Shown here: in pieces, positions 1 to 5,764 of the stretch
Layout: every line of letters begins with the position of its first letter
How positions within the stretch are numbered: the first letter of the stretch is position 1
NCBI GenBank assembly: GCA_026392265.1
Contig: JAPLCL010000203.1
Coordinates: forward strand, 1 to 5,813
Reading direction: 5' to 3'
DNA length: 5,813 nt
DNA from: Actinomycetota bacterium
GTDB taxonomy: Bacteria; Actinomycetota; Thermoleophilia; UBA2241
Translations under genes and position numbers: made by a program
Notes under the pieces: generated by a model
Told to the model about the DNA's origin: nothing
Seen by the model: the letters and a program-made list of their open reading frames with translations, nothing else
The model's database searches: none

Positions 1-288
1 AAGGACGGCGAGGACCCGCCCGGCGTCGCCACCGGCGTCCTCTCCCTGTTCCACGGTGACAGGAAGGTCGGCGAGGGACGCATCAAGACCCAGCCGGGGG
101 AGTTCGCCATCGCCGGTGAAGGGCTCTGCGTGGGCCGCGACGGCGGCGCCCCCGTCACCGACGACTACCCGGGCGAGTCGCCGCATCGGTTCGTCGGCGG
201 TGTCATCAAGGAAGTCAGAGTCAACGTCAGCGGCGAGCCGTACCTCGACCTGGAACGCGAGGCGGTGGCGATGCTGCTCCGCGAGTGA
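1..288 (+). CDS. Arylsulfatase, C-terminal fragment (5' end outside window)
   Basis: The window opens inside this gene in frame 1 and shows its last 95 codons, ending at TGA 286-288. Sulfatases of this family hydrolyse sulfate esters using a formylglycine made from an active-site Cys or Ser; that catalytic domain lies upstream of the window and cannot be checked. What is visible matches the C-terminal beta-rich domain of arylsulfatases: a start like GVLSLFHGDRKVGEGRI (residues 12-28), then the characteristic VGRDGGAPV (44-52; the family usually has VGRDxGxPV), a DDY, a phenylalanine-glycine turn (HRFVGGVI, 62-69) and a last strand reading EVRVNV (71-76). The assignment rests on family pattern recall, not a search. 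The SulP permease downstream on the same strand fits a role in sulfate ester use. Whether the enzyme is exported cannot be seen because the N-terminus is missing. Confidence 0.8.
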   Translation, partial: KDGEDPPGVATGVLSLFHGDRKVGEGRIKTQPGEFAIAGEGLCVGRDGGAPVTDDYPGESPHRFVGGVIKEVRVNVSGEPYLDLEREAVAMLLRE

Positions 289-349
289 ACGGCCTGGACG
301 CTACGGCCCGAGTGGATCGACGATCTTGAGTCAGCCGCAGCCGTCAGGC

Positions 350-390
350 GGCGCGGCGCGCGTGGGGAGACGCCTCGCGCGCGCCGCGCC
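350..390 (+). terminator. 13-bp all-GC hairpin between arylsulfatase and SulP genes
   Basis: Bases 350-362 are perfectly complementary to 378-390, giving a 13-bp stem made only of G-C pairs with a 15-nt loop. It starts 62 nt after the arylsulfatase stop and ends 84 nt before the SulP start. No T-run follows, so it is not a textbook intrinsic terminator, although terminators without U-tracts are common in GC-rich bacteria. It may end the arylsulfatase transcript or only reduce read-through into the permease gene. Confidence 0.55.
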
Positions 391-401
391 TGTCCTCGAC
401 A

Positions 402-416
402 CGGGCCGACGGCCCG
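402..416 (+). terminator. Second small hairpin after the arylsulfatase terminator
   Basis: CGGGCC at 402-407 pairs with GGCCCG at 411-416 around the loop GAC. This 6-bp GC stem lies 11 nt downstream of the larger hairpin at 350-390, so the two form a tandem. Alone it would be weak evidence; its position suggests it supports the larger structure. Confidence 0.3.
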
Positions 417-474
417 AGCGCCCGAACCAGGGGGTCCTGTCCGAGACCACCCGGCAGCGCTCCGGGGTCACGAC

Positions 475-2232
475 GTGAGCCGACCGAGCCATGCGCAGTC
501 GCTCGCCGGGCCGCAGCAGAGGCGGCCGCTCCTGCAGCGACTGCTGCCGGCGGCCGCCTGGTTGCCCCGCTACCAGCGCAGCTGGCTGTCTGGCGACGTG
601 CTCGCTGCACTGACGGTCTGGGCGCTGCTCGTACCCGAGGCGCTGGCCTACGCCGGGATCGCCGGCGTGCCCCCGCAGTACGGCCTGTACGCCGCACCCC
701 TGGCCCTGGTCGCCTACGCCCTCTTCGGCGGGTCCCGGCACCTCATGGTGGGACCGAGCTCAACGGTGGCCCTCGTCTCGGCGGCAGCGGTGGCGCCGCT
801 CGCCGCGTCGGGCGGCGACCATCGTTACCTCGCGCTCACGATCGCCTTGGCGCTGCTCTCCGGCAGCATCCTCGTGCTCGCCGGCCTGGCCCGGCTCGGC
901 CTGGTCGCCAAGTTCCTCGCTAAGCCGGTCCTCGACGGTTTCATCATGGGGCTGGCCTACACCATCGCCGTCGGACAGGTCGGCAAGCTCATGGGCGTGC
1001 ACCTCACCGGCGACACCGCGCTCGAGAAGGCGGTGAGCCTCGTCGGCCAGGTCGGCGCGTGGAGCTGGCTGCCGCTCGTCGTCGGCGTCGGCAGCGCGGC
1101 GCTGATCGTCGTCCTCGCGCGCTTCGTACCGAGGATCCCGGCCGGCATCGTGGCCGTCGCCGCCGCCACGCTGCTGGCCTACCTGTTCGATCTCGGCAGT
1201 CACGGCCTCGCCCTCGTCGGTCACATCCCCGGCGGCCTGCCCGGCTGGCAGCTCACCGGGCTGGACTGGGAGGACGTCTATCACCTGCTGCCCGGCGCCC
1301 TCGCCGTGGCCCTCGTCGGCTACACCGAGTCCATCGCGGTGGCGAAAGCAGAGGCGGCGCGGCTCGACTACGAGGTCGACGCCGATCAGGAGATGATCGC
1401 CAACGGTCTGGCGAACCTCGGCGCCGGTCTGCTGCAGGGCTTCGCCGTCAACGGCAGCCTGTCGAAGAGCGCTGCGGACGAAGCCGGCGGCGGCAAGACC
1501 CAGGTCGTCGCACTACTTTGCGCTGGGCTGACGCTCGCGACCGTGCTCTTTCTCACCGGGCTCTTCGCCTACCTGCCGGAGGCCGCGCTCGCGGCCGTGG
1601 TGATCGTCGCCTTGCGCAACTACTTCTCGCCGGCCGGCCTTGTGCGCCTCTACCGGGTACGGCGGGGGGACTTCGTCCTCGCCACTTGCGCACTTGTCGG
1701 CGTCCTGCTCTTCGGTGTGCTGCCCGGCGTGATCCTCGGCGTGGTGCTCTCGCTGACGCTTCTCATCACGCGGGAGAGCAGCCCCAATTCGGCCGTCCTC
1801 GGCCGGCGCCCGGATGGCGACGACTTCGCCGATCTGGTCACCCACCCGGACTACCAGACGATCCCCGGCCTGCTCATCTACCGCTTCGATGGCCCACTTG
1901 TCTTCCCCAGCGCCGAACGCTTCGCGCACGAAGTGCGAGCGCTCATCAAGGCGGACGCACCGCGCGCCGTCCCCGGCGCAAGCAAGCCGGTACGGGCGCT
2001 GATCCTCGATCTGGAGGCCACCGCCGACATGGATACGACGGCGGCCGACCAGTTCGTCGACCTCGTGGCCGCGCTGCGCCGAGCCGGCGTGCAGGTCATG
2101 CTTGCCCGGCTGCACGGCGCCCTTCGCGATTTCATGAGGAGAGACGGCATCATCGAGACGATCGGGGAAGATGCGATCTTCCCGCGGGTGCTCGACGCGG
2201 TCAGGGATTTCGAGGCCGACGCCGGCGACTGA
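475..2232 (+). CDS. SulP family inorganic anion permease with STAS domain
   Basis: This is a complete 585-residue membrane transporter of the SulP/SLC26 family, which carries sulfate, bicarbonate or related anions. The N-terminal signature is clear: PEALAYAGIAGVPPQYGLYA (54-73), then LFGGSRHLMVGPSSTVALV (83-101). Hydrophobic segments follow at about 118-142, 155-173, 198-218, 221-240, 270-290, 343-362, 367-380 and 400-430. The conserved pair GYTESIAVAK (282-291) and NGSLSKSAADEAGG (326-339) lies in the transport core. A C-terminal cytoplasmic STAS domain spans about 464-578, with its helix-start motif at DMDTTAADQF (518-527). The first start codon after the previous in-frame stop is GTG 475, about 75 codons ahead of the first signature residues with only a short basic leader; the Shine-Dalgarno match is poor. 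The substrate cannot be read from the sequence. Sulfate is favoured by the arylsulfatase upstream; bicarbonate or other anions remain possible. Confidence 0.93.
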   Translation: MSRPSHAQSLAGPQQRRPLLQRLLPAAAWLPRYQRSWLSGDVLAALTVWALLVPEALAYAGIAGVPPQYGLYAAPLALVAYALFGGSRHLMVGPSSTVALVSAAAVAPLAASGGDHRYLALTIALALLSGSILVLAGLARLGLVAKFLAKPVLDGFIMGLAYTIAVGQVGKLMGVHLTGDTALEKAVSLVGQVGAWSWLPLVVGVGSAALIVVLARFVPRIPAGIVAVAAATLLAYLFDLGSHGLALVGHIPGGLPGWQLTGLDWEDVYHLLPGALAVALVGYTESIAVAKAEAARLDYEVDADQEMIANGLANLGAGLLQGFAVNGSLSKSAADEAGGGKTQVVALLCAGLTLATVLFLTGLFAYLPEAALAAVVIVALRNYFSPAGLVRLYRVRRGDFVLATCALVGVLLFGVLPGVILGVVLSLTLLITRESSPNSAVLGRRPDGDDFADLVTHPDYQTIPGLLIYRFDGPLVFPSAERFAHEVRALIKADAPRAVPGASKPVRALILDLEATADMDTTAADQFVDLVAALRRAGVQVMLARLHGALRDFMRRDGIIETIGEDAIFPRVLDAVRDFEADAGD

Positions 2233-2292
2233 CGGACCGCGGGCAGGCGAAGGCTGCAATCGGGCAGGTGACCGGAGTGCGCCCTCGAGCGG

Positions 2293-2322
2293 GCCAGGCG
2301 TTGTCGGACTGACAACGCTGGC
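2293..2322. terminator. Probable bidirectional terminator between convergent genes
   Basis: Bases 2293-2305 pair with 2311-2322 to form a 12-bp stem with one bulged G (2298) and a 5-nt loop GGACT. It lies 60 nt beyond the SulP stop and 77 nt beyond the stop of the convergent radical SAM gene. This is where a shared terminator is expected. There is no T-tract on either side. The rest of the 167-nt gap shows only a 12-nt palindrome (GCCGGC twice, 2345-2356), which is weak in DNA this GC-rich. Confidence 0.6.
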
Positions 2323-2399
2323 AGGTCTCGGTGGACTTCCACGAGCCGGCGCCGGCCGGCATCGTCAACCGACGACGGCGGGATCCCGGCAGGCGGCCA

Positions 2400-3716
2400 T
2401 CATGACAGGATCGCCCGTTCCGGCCACAGGTCACGCCGCGACGACCCCCACAGCGTGCTGACGAACTCGATGGACAGCAGGTCCTCGGCCGCGTGCAGCC
2501 AGAAGGCGCCGCTGTCCGAGAGCGCGATCCGCTCGCCGTCGTCCTTCAGCAGGCCGAGCCGGCAAGCTGCCGTCAGGAAGCGGCCATACGCGGCGTCGAT
2601 GTCCTCGCCGAAGCGCTCCCGGTAGTCGGCCTTGCGAAAGCGCGTCTCGTACACCCGCCAGTACAGCCAGCCGGCGCGCTGCATCTTCTCCGTCAGGTCG
2701 ACCGCCAGGGCGATCGCCAATCCGCCGTCGTCCAGGGCCGTGATGTACTCGGCCCCGCCGAAGGTGTTCAGGTAGAACACGTCCCTGAGGTAGGAGCCGC
2801 CGCTGGCCCCCAGGCCCAGGTAGAGCGGCACCGTCACCGAGCAGTACCTGGGCACGCCCCGCTTCGTGAACGCCCAGACCGACGTCCTCTCGTAGCCGGC
2901 CTCGTAGAAGATCCCCTCCAGGATGCGCAGCATCCTTCGCCTCCTGAGGCTCTGCGTGATCACGTGTGCCCCCGGGCCGATGGCCCTCCCCATCGGCGTA
3001 TACGGGAACAGGAAGAGCGGATACGCCGCCACCTGGTCCACGCCCAGCTTCACGAGCTCGCGCCCGGTCTCCGCGACCTCCCGCTCGGTCTGACCGGGCA
3101 GGGCGAACATCACATCCACGTTCACGCACGTGAAACCGTGCGAGACCGCCCGCCCCACGGCATCCTTGACCTGACTCACGGTGTAGGGCCGGCACAACGT
3201 CCGCAGATGCCGGTCCATCAGCGACTCCACGCCGATGCTCAGGTGCCGTACGCCGAGCGCCTCGATGGCATCAAGGTTCTCGGCGCTCAGGTGGTTGGGA
3301 TGGCTCTCCATGTGGACGTCGCAGCGCAGGTCGAACGTCCGCCGCACGTGCCCGATGATGTCCGCCAGGCCACTGTGCAGCATCGTCGTGGGAGTCCCCC
3401 CGCCGATGTAGAGCGAGGTGACCGGCTTGTCGCCGACGATGCCGGCGTAGATGTCGATCTCCCGCTTGATGGCATTGACGTAGCCCTCTGCCAAGTCGGG
3501 GCGGTAGAGCTCCTTGTTGTAGGGGCAGTACGGGCAGATGCGCTCGCAGAACGGGATGTGGAGGTAGAGCCCAAGCGCGTCGATCTGCGTGAACTTCTCG
3601 CGCAGCCCGTCGAACGATGGGACCGCGTGCGTCAGGCGGATCTCGCGCTCTCCCGTGAGGAGCCTCACGAGAGCGCGCCGGAAGAGCCTCTCGATGTCAG
3701 AAGTACTTGACGGCAT
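2400..3716 (-). CDS. HemN-like radical SAM protein, substrate unknown
   Basis: The 438-residue product belongs to the coproporphyrinogen III oxidase-like branch of radical SAM enzymes, which use a [4Fe-4S] cluster to cleave S-adenosylmethionine. Visible motifs: HIPFCERICPYCPYNKE (53-69) with cluster cysteines 57, 61 and 64; GGGTPT (105-110) for SAM binding; ESHP (137-140); SIGVES (160-165); and DVMFALPGQT (200-209), all in HemN-type order. The C-terminal third (about 340-430) resembles the family's accessory helical domain. Two features argue against the usual labels. Position 66 is Tyr where HemN has its fourth Cys, so HemN activity is unlikely. The HemW heme-binding motif HNxxYW is absent; the equivalent stretch reads RYCSVTV (290-296) before LGLGASGG. 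The ATG at 3716 lies inside the upstream radical SAM gene (20-nt overlap), with no strong Shine-Dalgarno of its own, so coupled translation is likely. Automated labels of HemN or HemW should be treated with caution. Confidence 0.88.
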   Translation of the reverse strand: MPSSTSDIERLFRRALVRLLTGEREIRLTHAVPSFDGLREKFTQIDALGLYLHIPFCERICPYCPYNKELYRPDLAEGYVNAIKREIDIYAGIVGDKPVTSLYIGGGTPTTMLHSGLADIIGHVRRTFDLRCDVHMESHPNHLSAENLDAIEALGVRHLSIGVESLMDRHLRTLCRPYTVSQVKDAVGRAVSHGFTCVNVDVMFALPGQTEREVAETGRELVKLGVDQVAAYPLFLFPYTPMGRAIGPGAHVITQSLRRRRMLRILEGIFYEAGYERTSVWAFTKRGVPRYCSVTVPLYLGLGASGGSYLRDVFYLNTFGGAEYITALDDGGLAIALAVDLTEKMQRAGWLYWRVYETRFRKADYRERFGEDIDAAYGRFLTAACRLGLLKDDGERIALSDSGAFWLHAAEDLLSIEFVSTLWGSSRRDLWPERAILS

Positions 3717-4614
3717 TGCCGATCGCCGATGGCTTCAGCTTCAGGACCTGGTCGATCTCCGCATAGCTCAGGTAGCCGCACTGACGGCACAGGTCGAGGT
3801 CGCCCGAATACCGGCAGCACTCGTAGACGACGCCCTCTTCGTACACGGAGCAGGCGCCCAGCGGCCGCGCCCAGTCGTTTCTGAGGGCCGACTCCAGCCC
3901 GGCGCGGGAGTTGAGGATCCGGTGATCGCGGCGGAGGACCAGGAGCTCGCGAAGGACGCGCTGCCGCTCGACTGCGTCGAGCTCGAGCGCGTCGTGCCCG
4001 TAGTAGGGCGTGTGCAGGTAGAAGAACGTGCCGCGGATGTTCGCGATGCCCTCGACGTGGTCGCAGAAGGCGCGGATCTCGTCCTTGTTGCGCGAGTTGA
4101 TCGTGGAGTTGATGAAGAGCGACGGGTGCGGCGACTCGCGGATGTTGCCCATGATGCGCTCGAACGACGTGCCGCGCAGCGCGTCGTGCGTGGCCTGGAG
4201 CCCATCCACGCTGACGAACACCGTGTCGGCAGACGTGCGCAGCGGCAGCGTGCCGTTAGTGTAGACGACCACGGTCAGGTACCCGACGCCGTGGGCGTAC
4301 TGGACGATGTCGTCGAGCCGGTGGGCGGCGTCCCGCCAGAGAAACGGCTCGCCGCCCTCGAGGTAGAGGCAGCGGCCGCCTTCTGCGTAGAACGCATCCA
4401 CGGCCGCCGTCACCTCCGCGAAGCTGAGGTCCATCGGGTCGCGCTCGGACACGCGGCAGTGCCGACAGTGCAGGTTACAGCGGTTGGTGAGCACGAGCCC
4501 GCGGATCAGGGGCGGGTCATGGCGGAGGACGTGGTGGCCGACCAGGTACCTCAGGCCGAGCCACGAGGTCCTGACAGCGGCCCGGGCGCTCTGCTGGTGT
4601 ACGTGAGCTGCCAT
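3697..4614 (-). CDS. Radical SAM protein with C-terminal auxiliary cysteines
   Basis: The product is 305 residues. Its cluster-binding motif is TNRCNLHCRHCRV (43-55) with Cys 46, 50 and 53, followed by LEGGEPFLWRD (85-95), the SAM-contacting GGE motif, YTNG (118-121) and SVDG (135-138), the standard order of a radical SAM barrel. The C-terminal region has five more cysteines (255, 266, 267, 276, 279) spaced C-x10-CC-x8-C-x2-C, resembling the SPASM/twitch region that binds an auxiliary iron-sulfur cluster. The N-terminal stretch, with SWLGLRYL and PPLIRGLVL leading into the motif, resembles short radical SAM proteins of unknown function. The frame stays open upstream to an ATG at 4902, but ATG 4614 is chosen because GGGGGAG precedes it and the upstream residues are low-complexity and overlap another gene. 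Substrate is unknown; modification of a peptide or small molecule together with the HemN-like partner is inference. Confidence 0.87.
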   Translation of the reverse strand: MAAHVHQQSARAAVRTSWLGLRYLVGHHVLRHDPPLIRGLVLTNRCNLHCRHCRVSERDPMDLSFAEVTAAVDAFYAEGGRCLYLEGGEPFLWRDAAHRLDDIVQYAHGVGYLTVVVYTNGTLPLRTSADTVFVSVDGLQATHDALRGTSFERIMGNIRESPHPSLFINSTINSRNKDEIRAFCDHVEGIANIRGTFFYLHTPYYGHDALELDAVERQRVLRELLVLRRDHRILNSRAGLESALRNDWARPLGACSVYEEGVVYECCRYSGDLDLCRQCGYLSYAEIDQVLKLKPSAIGNAVKYF

Positions 4615-4616
4615 TG

Positions 4617-4623
4617 CTCCCCC
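4617..4623 (-). promoter_or_regulatory. Ribosome binding site fixing the radical SAM start at 4614
   Basis: Read on the minus strand this is GGGGGAG, 2 nt before ATG 4614. The G-run itself sits at a slightly short but usable distance. It decides between this ATG and the in-frame upstream candidates GTG 4629 and ATG 4902, which would add residues with no family resemblance. Confidence 0.55.
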
Positions 4624-4645
4624 ATACACGCATACCCTGGAGCGC

Positions 4646-4948
4646 CTACTGCTCAAGCGTCGGGCGGGCGGGGCGGCGGGCGGCTCTTCCGCCCGCCACG
4701 ACTGCGGCGTCGCCGCAGCCGACGAGGCCGATCGCGTCCCCCAGGTCGAGGTCGAAGTCGTAGTGGCAGGGCAGGAACTGCTCCGACGCGTCGCGAATCG
4801 CGTGCGGTCCGTGCATCGAACCGGTGTGATAGCTGGTCGTGCTGTCGAAGGGCATGCCGAAGACGGCCTGGGTCGCCTGCGCAGCCCGCAGCGCCACAGC
4901 ATCGGGCTCGACGCCCGGCGAGCGCAGGAATCCCCTCGCGCCGGGCAA
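4646..4948 (-). pseudogene. Agmatinase/arginase-family N-terminal remnant
   Basis: This 100-codon frame matches only the N-terminal part of ureohydrolases, the manganese enzymes that hydrolyse agmatine, arginine or related guanidino compounds. The diagnostic stretch is FGMPFDSTTSYHTGSMHGPH (30-49) followed by AIRDAS (50-55), equivalent to the family pattern G-P-D-x-x-x-x-x-x-G-x-x-x-GP-x-x-IR-x-x-S, then DFDLDLGD (64-71) and GDAAVV (79-84). Similarity stops there; the last 16 residues are Arg/Ala/Pro-rich and a TAG ends the frame. A normal member is about 290-320 residues. The missing part holds all metal ligands (the GGDH, DxHxD and DxD motifs), so ureohydrolase activity is excluded. The start TTG 4948 is chosen because GGAGAG lies 4 nt upstream (4953-4958); ATG 4996 is an alternative without a Shine-Dalgarno. 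The good ribosome site, intact frame and position 31 nt before the radical SAM gene leave open a small expressed protein. Truncation by an internal deletion is the simpler reading. Confidence 0.65.
4675..4697 (-). terminator. 9-bp all-GC hairpin ahead of the radical SAM genes
   Basis: GGCGGGCGG at 4675-4683 pairs perfectly with CCGCCCGCC at 4689-4697 around the loop CTCTT. The structure overlaps codons 85-91 of the agmatinase-like remnant, exactly where its family similarity ends. It is about 60 nt upstream of the radical SAM start at 4614. Read on the minus strand it is followed by a C-rich tract, not T. It could stop or attenuate transcription entering from the remnant, or mark a recombination junction. 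Confidence 0.45.
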
Positions 4949-5101
4949 GGGGCTCTCCGATCGACCTTTCAGAAGGCGAGCCGGCGGCCCACGCATGCGC
5001 GGGCGCCGCGAGCGCCGGGACCATGAGCGCGCGCCCGGCGCAGCAGGTGCGCGAGATCGGTGATCGGCATGATCATGAGCAGAGGGCGCTCGAAGCCTGT
5101 T

Positions 5102-5116
5102 GCCCGCTCGGCGGGC
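5102..5116 (-). terminator. Small hairpin following the secreted-protein terminator
   Basis: GCCCGC at 5102-5107 pairs with GCGGGC at 5111-5116 around a 3-nt loop. It follows the larger hairpin at 5122-5159 on the minus strand after a 5-nt gap, giving a tandem arrangement like the pair at 350-416. Confidence 0.3.
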
Positions 5117-5121
5117 GCAGG

Positions 5122-5159
5122 GTGGGCAGGCGAGGTCCGGGGAACCCTCGCCTGCCCAC
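5122..5159 (-). terminator. 14-bp perfect inverted repeat, terminator of the secreted-protein gene
   Basis: Bases 5122-5135 are perfectly complementary to 5146-5159, a 14-bp stem with a 10-nt loop (5136-5145). It begins 18 nt after the stop codon of the minus-strand gene at 5178-5576, the expected terminator position. No T-run follows on the minus strand. Besides acting as a terminator it could protect the 3' end of the mRNA. Confidence 0.7.
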
Positions 5160-5177
5160 GAATGAAGCGGAGCGTCG

Positions 5178-5576
5178 TCAGTTGTAGTTCGGCTTGAACC
5201 ATGTCGAGGCCGACTTTGTGGCTCCACCGTGGCTGATCGCGGCGGTCACCTTGACCACCACGCCCTGCGGATAGTTCGAAGGGTTGATGTCCAGGTGATA
5301 GTGGGCGAACCCTGAGCCGTCGCACTTGGCGATGAGCGTCTTGCCTTTGACCGAGAACTTGACCTTCAGGCCCGCGACGTTGCTGCCGCGCACCCAGGCC
5401 TTGAGCTGAAAGGGGTCGTCGCACGGGTCGTGACAGGTCACGCCGGCGCGGATACCGCCGACGCCGGCGCGTTTGCCCTTCGCCGGCGACTGCACGCCGT
5501 CCGCCAGGACGCTCGCCGGCACCGCGAGTGTGAACACCGCGAGGATCAGGGCGAACGCTGTCATGCGCTTCTTCAT
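5178..5576 (-). CDS. Small secreted protein, possible Ig-like beta-sandwich fold
   Basis: The product is 132 residues. It opens with a classical signal peptide: MKKR, a hydrophobic core at 6-19, and a likely cleavage site after VLA at residue 25. The mature chain of about 107 residues is lysine-rich and has three cysteines (48, 52, 85); C48 and C52 sit in the acidic turn CHDPCDDP. The pattern GSNVAGLKVKFSVKG (64-78), KCDGSGFAHYHLDI (84-97) and GVVVKVTAA (105-113) alternates like a beta-sandwich with the G-x-V-x-F and D-G-x-G-x-A turns seen in bacterial Ig-like and carboxypeptidase-regulatory-like domains; this fold is inference from pattern only. No specific family is recognised and no function can be given. 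Start ATG 5576 is well supported by the ribosome site at 5581-5590. The gene is divergent from a response regulator gene, which might control it. Confidence 0.85.
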   Translation of the reverse strand: MKKRMTAFALILAVFTLAVPASVLADGVQSPAKGKRAGVGGIRAGVTCHDPCDDPFQLKAWVRGSNVAGLKVKFSVKGKTLIAKCDGSGFAHYHLDINPSNYPQGVVVKVTAAISHGGATKSASTWFKPNYN

Positions 5577-5580
5577 GGCT

Positions 5581-5590
5581 CTCCTCCTTT
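5581..5590 (-). promoter_or_regulatory. Near-perfect Shine-Dalgarno of the secreted-protein gene
   Basis: The minus strand reads AAAGGAGGAG, with AGGAGG placed 6 nt before ATG 5576. It is by far the strongest ribosome binding site in the window and suggests the secreted protein is translated at a high level when transcribed. Confidence 0.85.
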
Positions 5591-5764
5591 GTCCGGCACC
5601 GCGAGGCGTTGGATCGGAGCCTCTCTGGTGCGCTGTCCGGGCACAGGATGCAGGTCCGCGCCTTAAGAGCCGATTAGCGGAATCCGCGACGTCTCGTCTG
5701 GCGCACCGCCGGGCTGAGTTATGTCAGCCTTAACCTGCGTCAGGTATCGTGAGCAGGATGCCGC
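5591..5764. promoter_or_regulatory. Divergent promoter region between secreted protein and response regulator
   Basis: This stretch must hold the promoters for both flanking genes, which point away from each other. No convincing -35/-10 hexamers are visible. It is somewhat less GC-rich than the genes near 5661-5685 and 5717-5735, where AT-richer patches such as CCTTAAGAG and GAGTTATGTCAG occur. ACCTG and CAGGT (5733-5745, 3-nt spacer) form a small palindrome, and GTCAG occurs twice 16 nt apart (5723 and 5739). AGGA at 5755-5758 serves as a weak ribosome site for the gene at 5765. Confidence 0.45.

Larger units (their letters stand above)
4949..5177. other. 229-nt spacer between the agmatinase-like remnant and the secreted-protein gene
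   Basis: No convincing gene is seen here. Short minus-strand frames, for example one opening with ATG ATC ATG near 5080 and ending at 4969, have no Shine-Dalgarno and an Arg/Ala-rich composition typical of chance frames in GC-rich DNA. The left end carries the ribosome binding site of the remnant; the right end carries two hairpins. Any promoter for the minus-strand radical SAM unit should lie here, but no clear -35/-10 pair is visible. Confidence 0.5.

Noticed and set aside
286..474. Read-through fusion of the arylsulfatase and SulP, since the frame is open from 289 to the SulP start
   Set aside because: Only the TGA at 286 separates them in that frame, but long stop-free stretches are expected at this GC content, the translated gap has no domain character, and a strong hairpin lies in it.
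1059..2312. A 417-codon frame overlapping the SulP gene on the same strand
   Set aside because: Its product is almost entirely Arg/Ala/Gly/Pro, the usual out-of-frame reading of GC-rich DNA, while the SulP frame has clear family motifs.
2493..3710. A 405-codon open frame on the + strand opposite the HemN-like gene
   Set aside because: It is the mirror of a strongly supported gene; the protein shows only composition bias and no motif.
3697..4614. Anaerobic sulfatase-maturing enzyme for the nearby arylsulfatase
   Set aside because: The idea is tempting because those enzymes are radical SAM proteins, but they are about 370-410 residues with a CxxxCxYC motif and seven SPASM cysteines. This protein is shorter, has CNLHCRHC and five C-terminal cysteines, and is in a separate convergent unit.
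4615..4902. Longer version of the first radical SAM protein starting at ATG 4902
   Set aside because: The extra 96 residues are low-complexity, overlap the agmatinase-like frame that does show family similarity, and ATG 4614 has its own Shine-Dalgarno.
4969..5080. Small minus-strand frame beginning ATG ATC ATG
   Set aside because: It has no ribosome binding site, its composition is Arg/Ala/Gly-biased, and it overlaps the start region of the agmatinase-like remnant.
3589..5187. A 532-codon open frame on the + strand opposite the radical SAM genes
   Set aside because: It is antisense to two clear radical SAM genes, rich in Arg/Ala/Val/Asp typical of GC-rich shadow frames, has no recognisable domain, and its end runs through the hairpins at 4675 and 5122.
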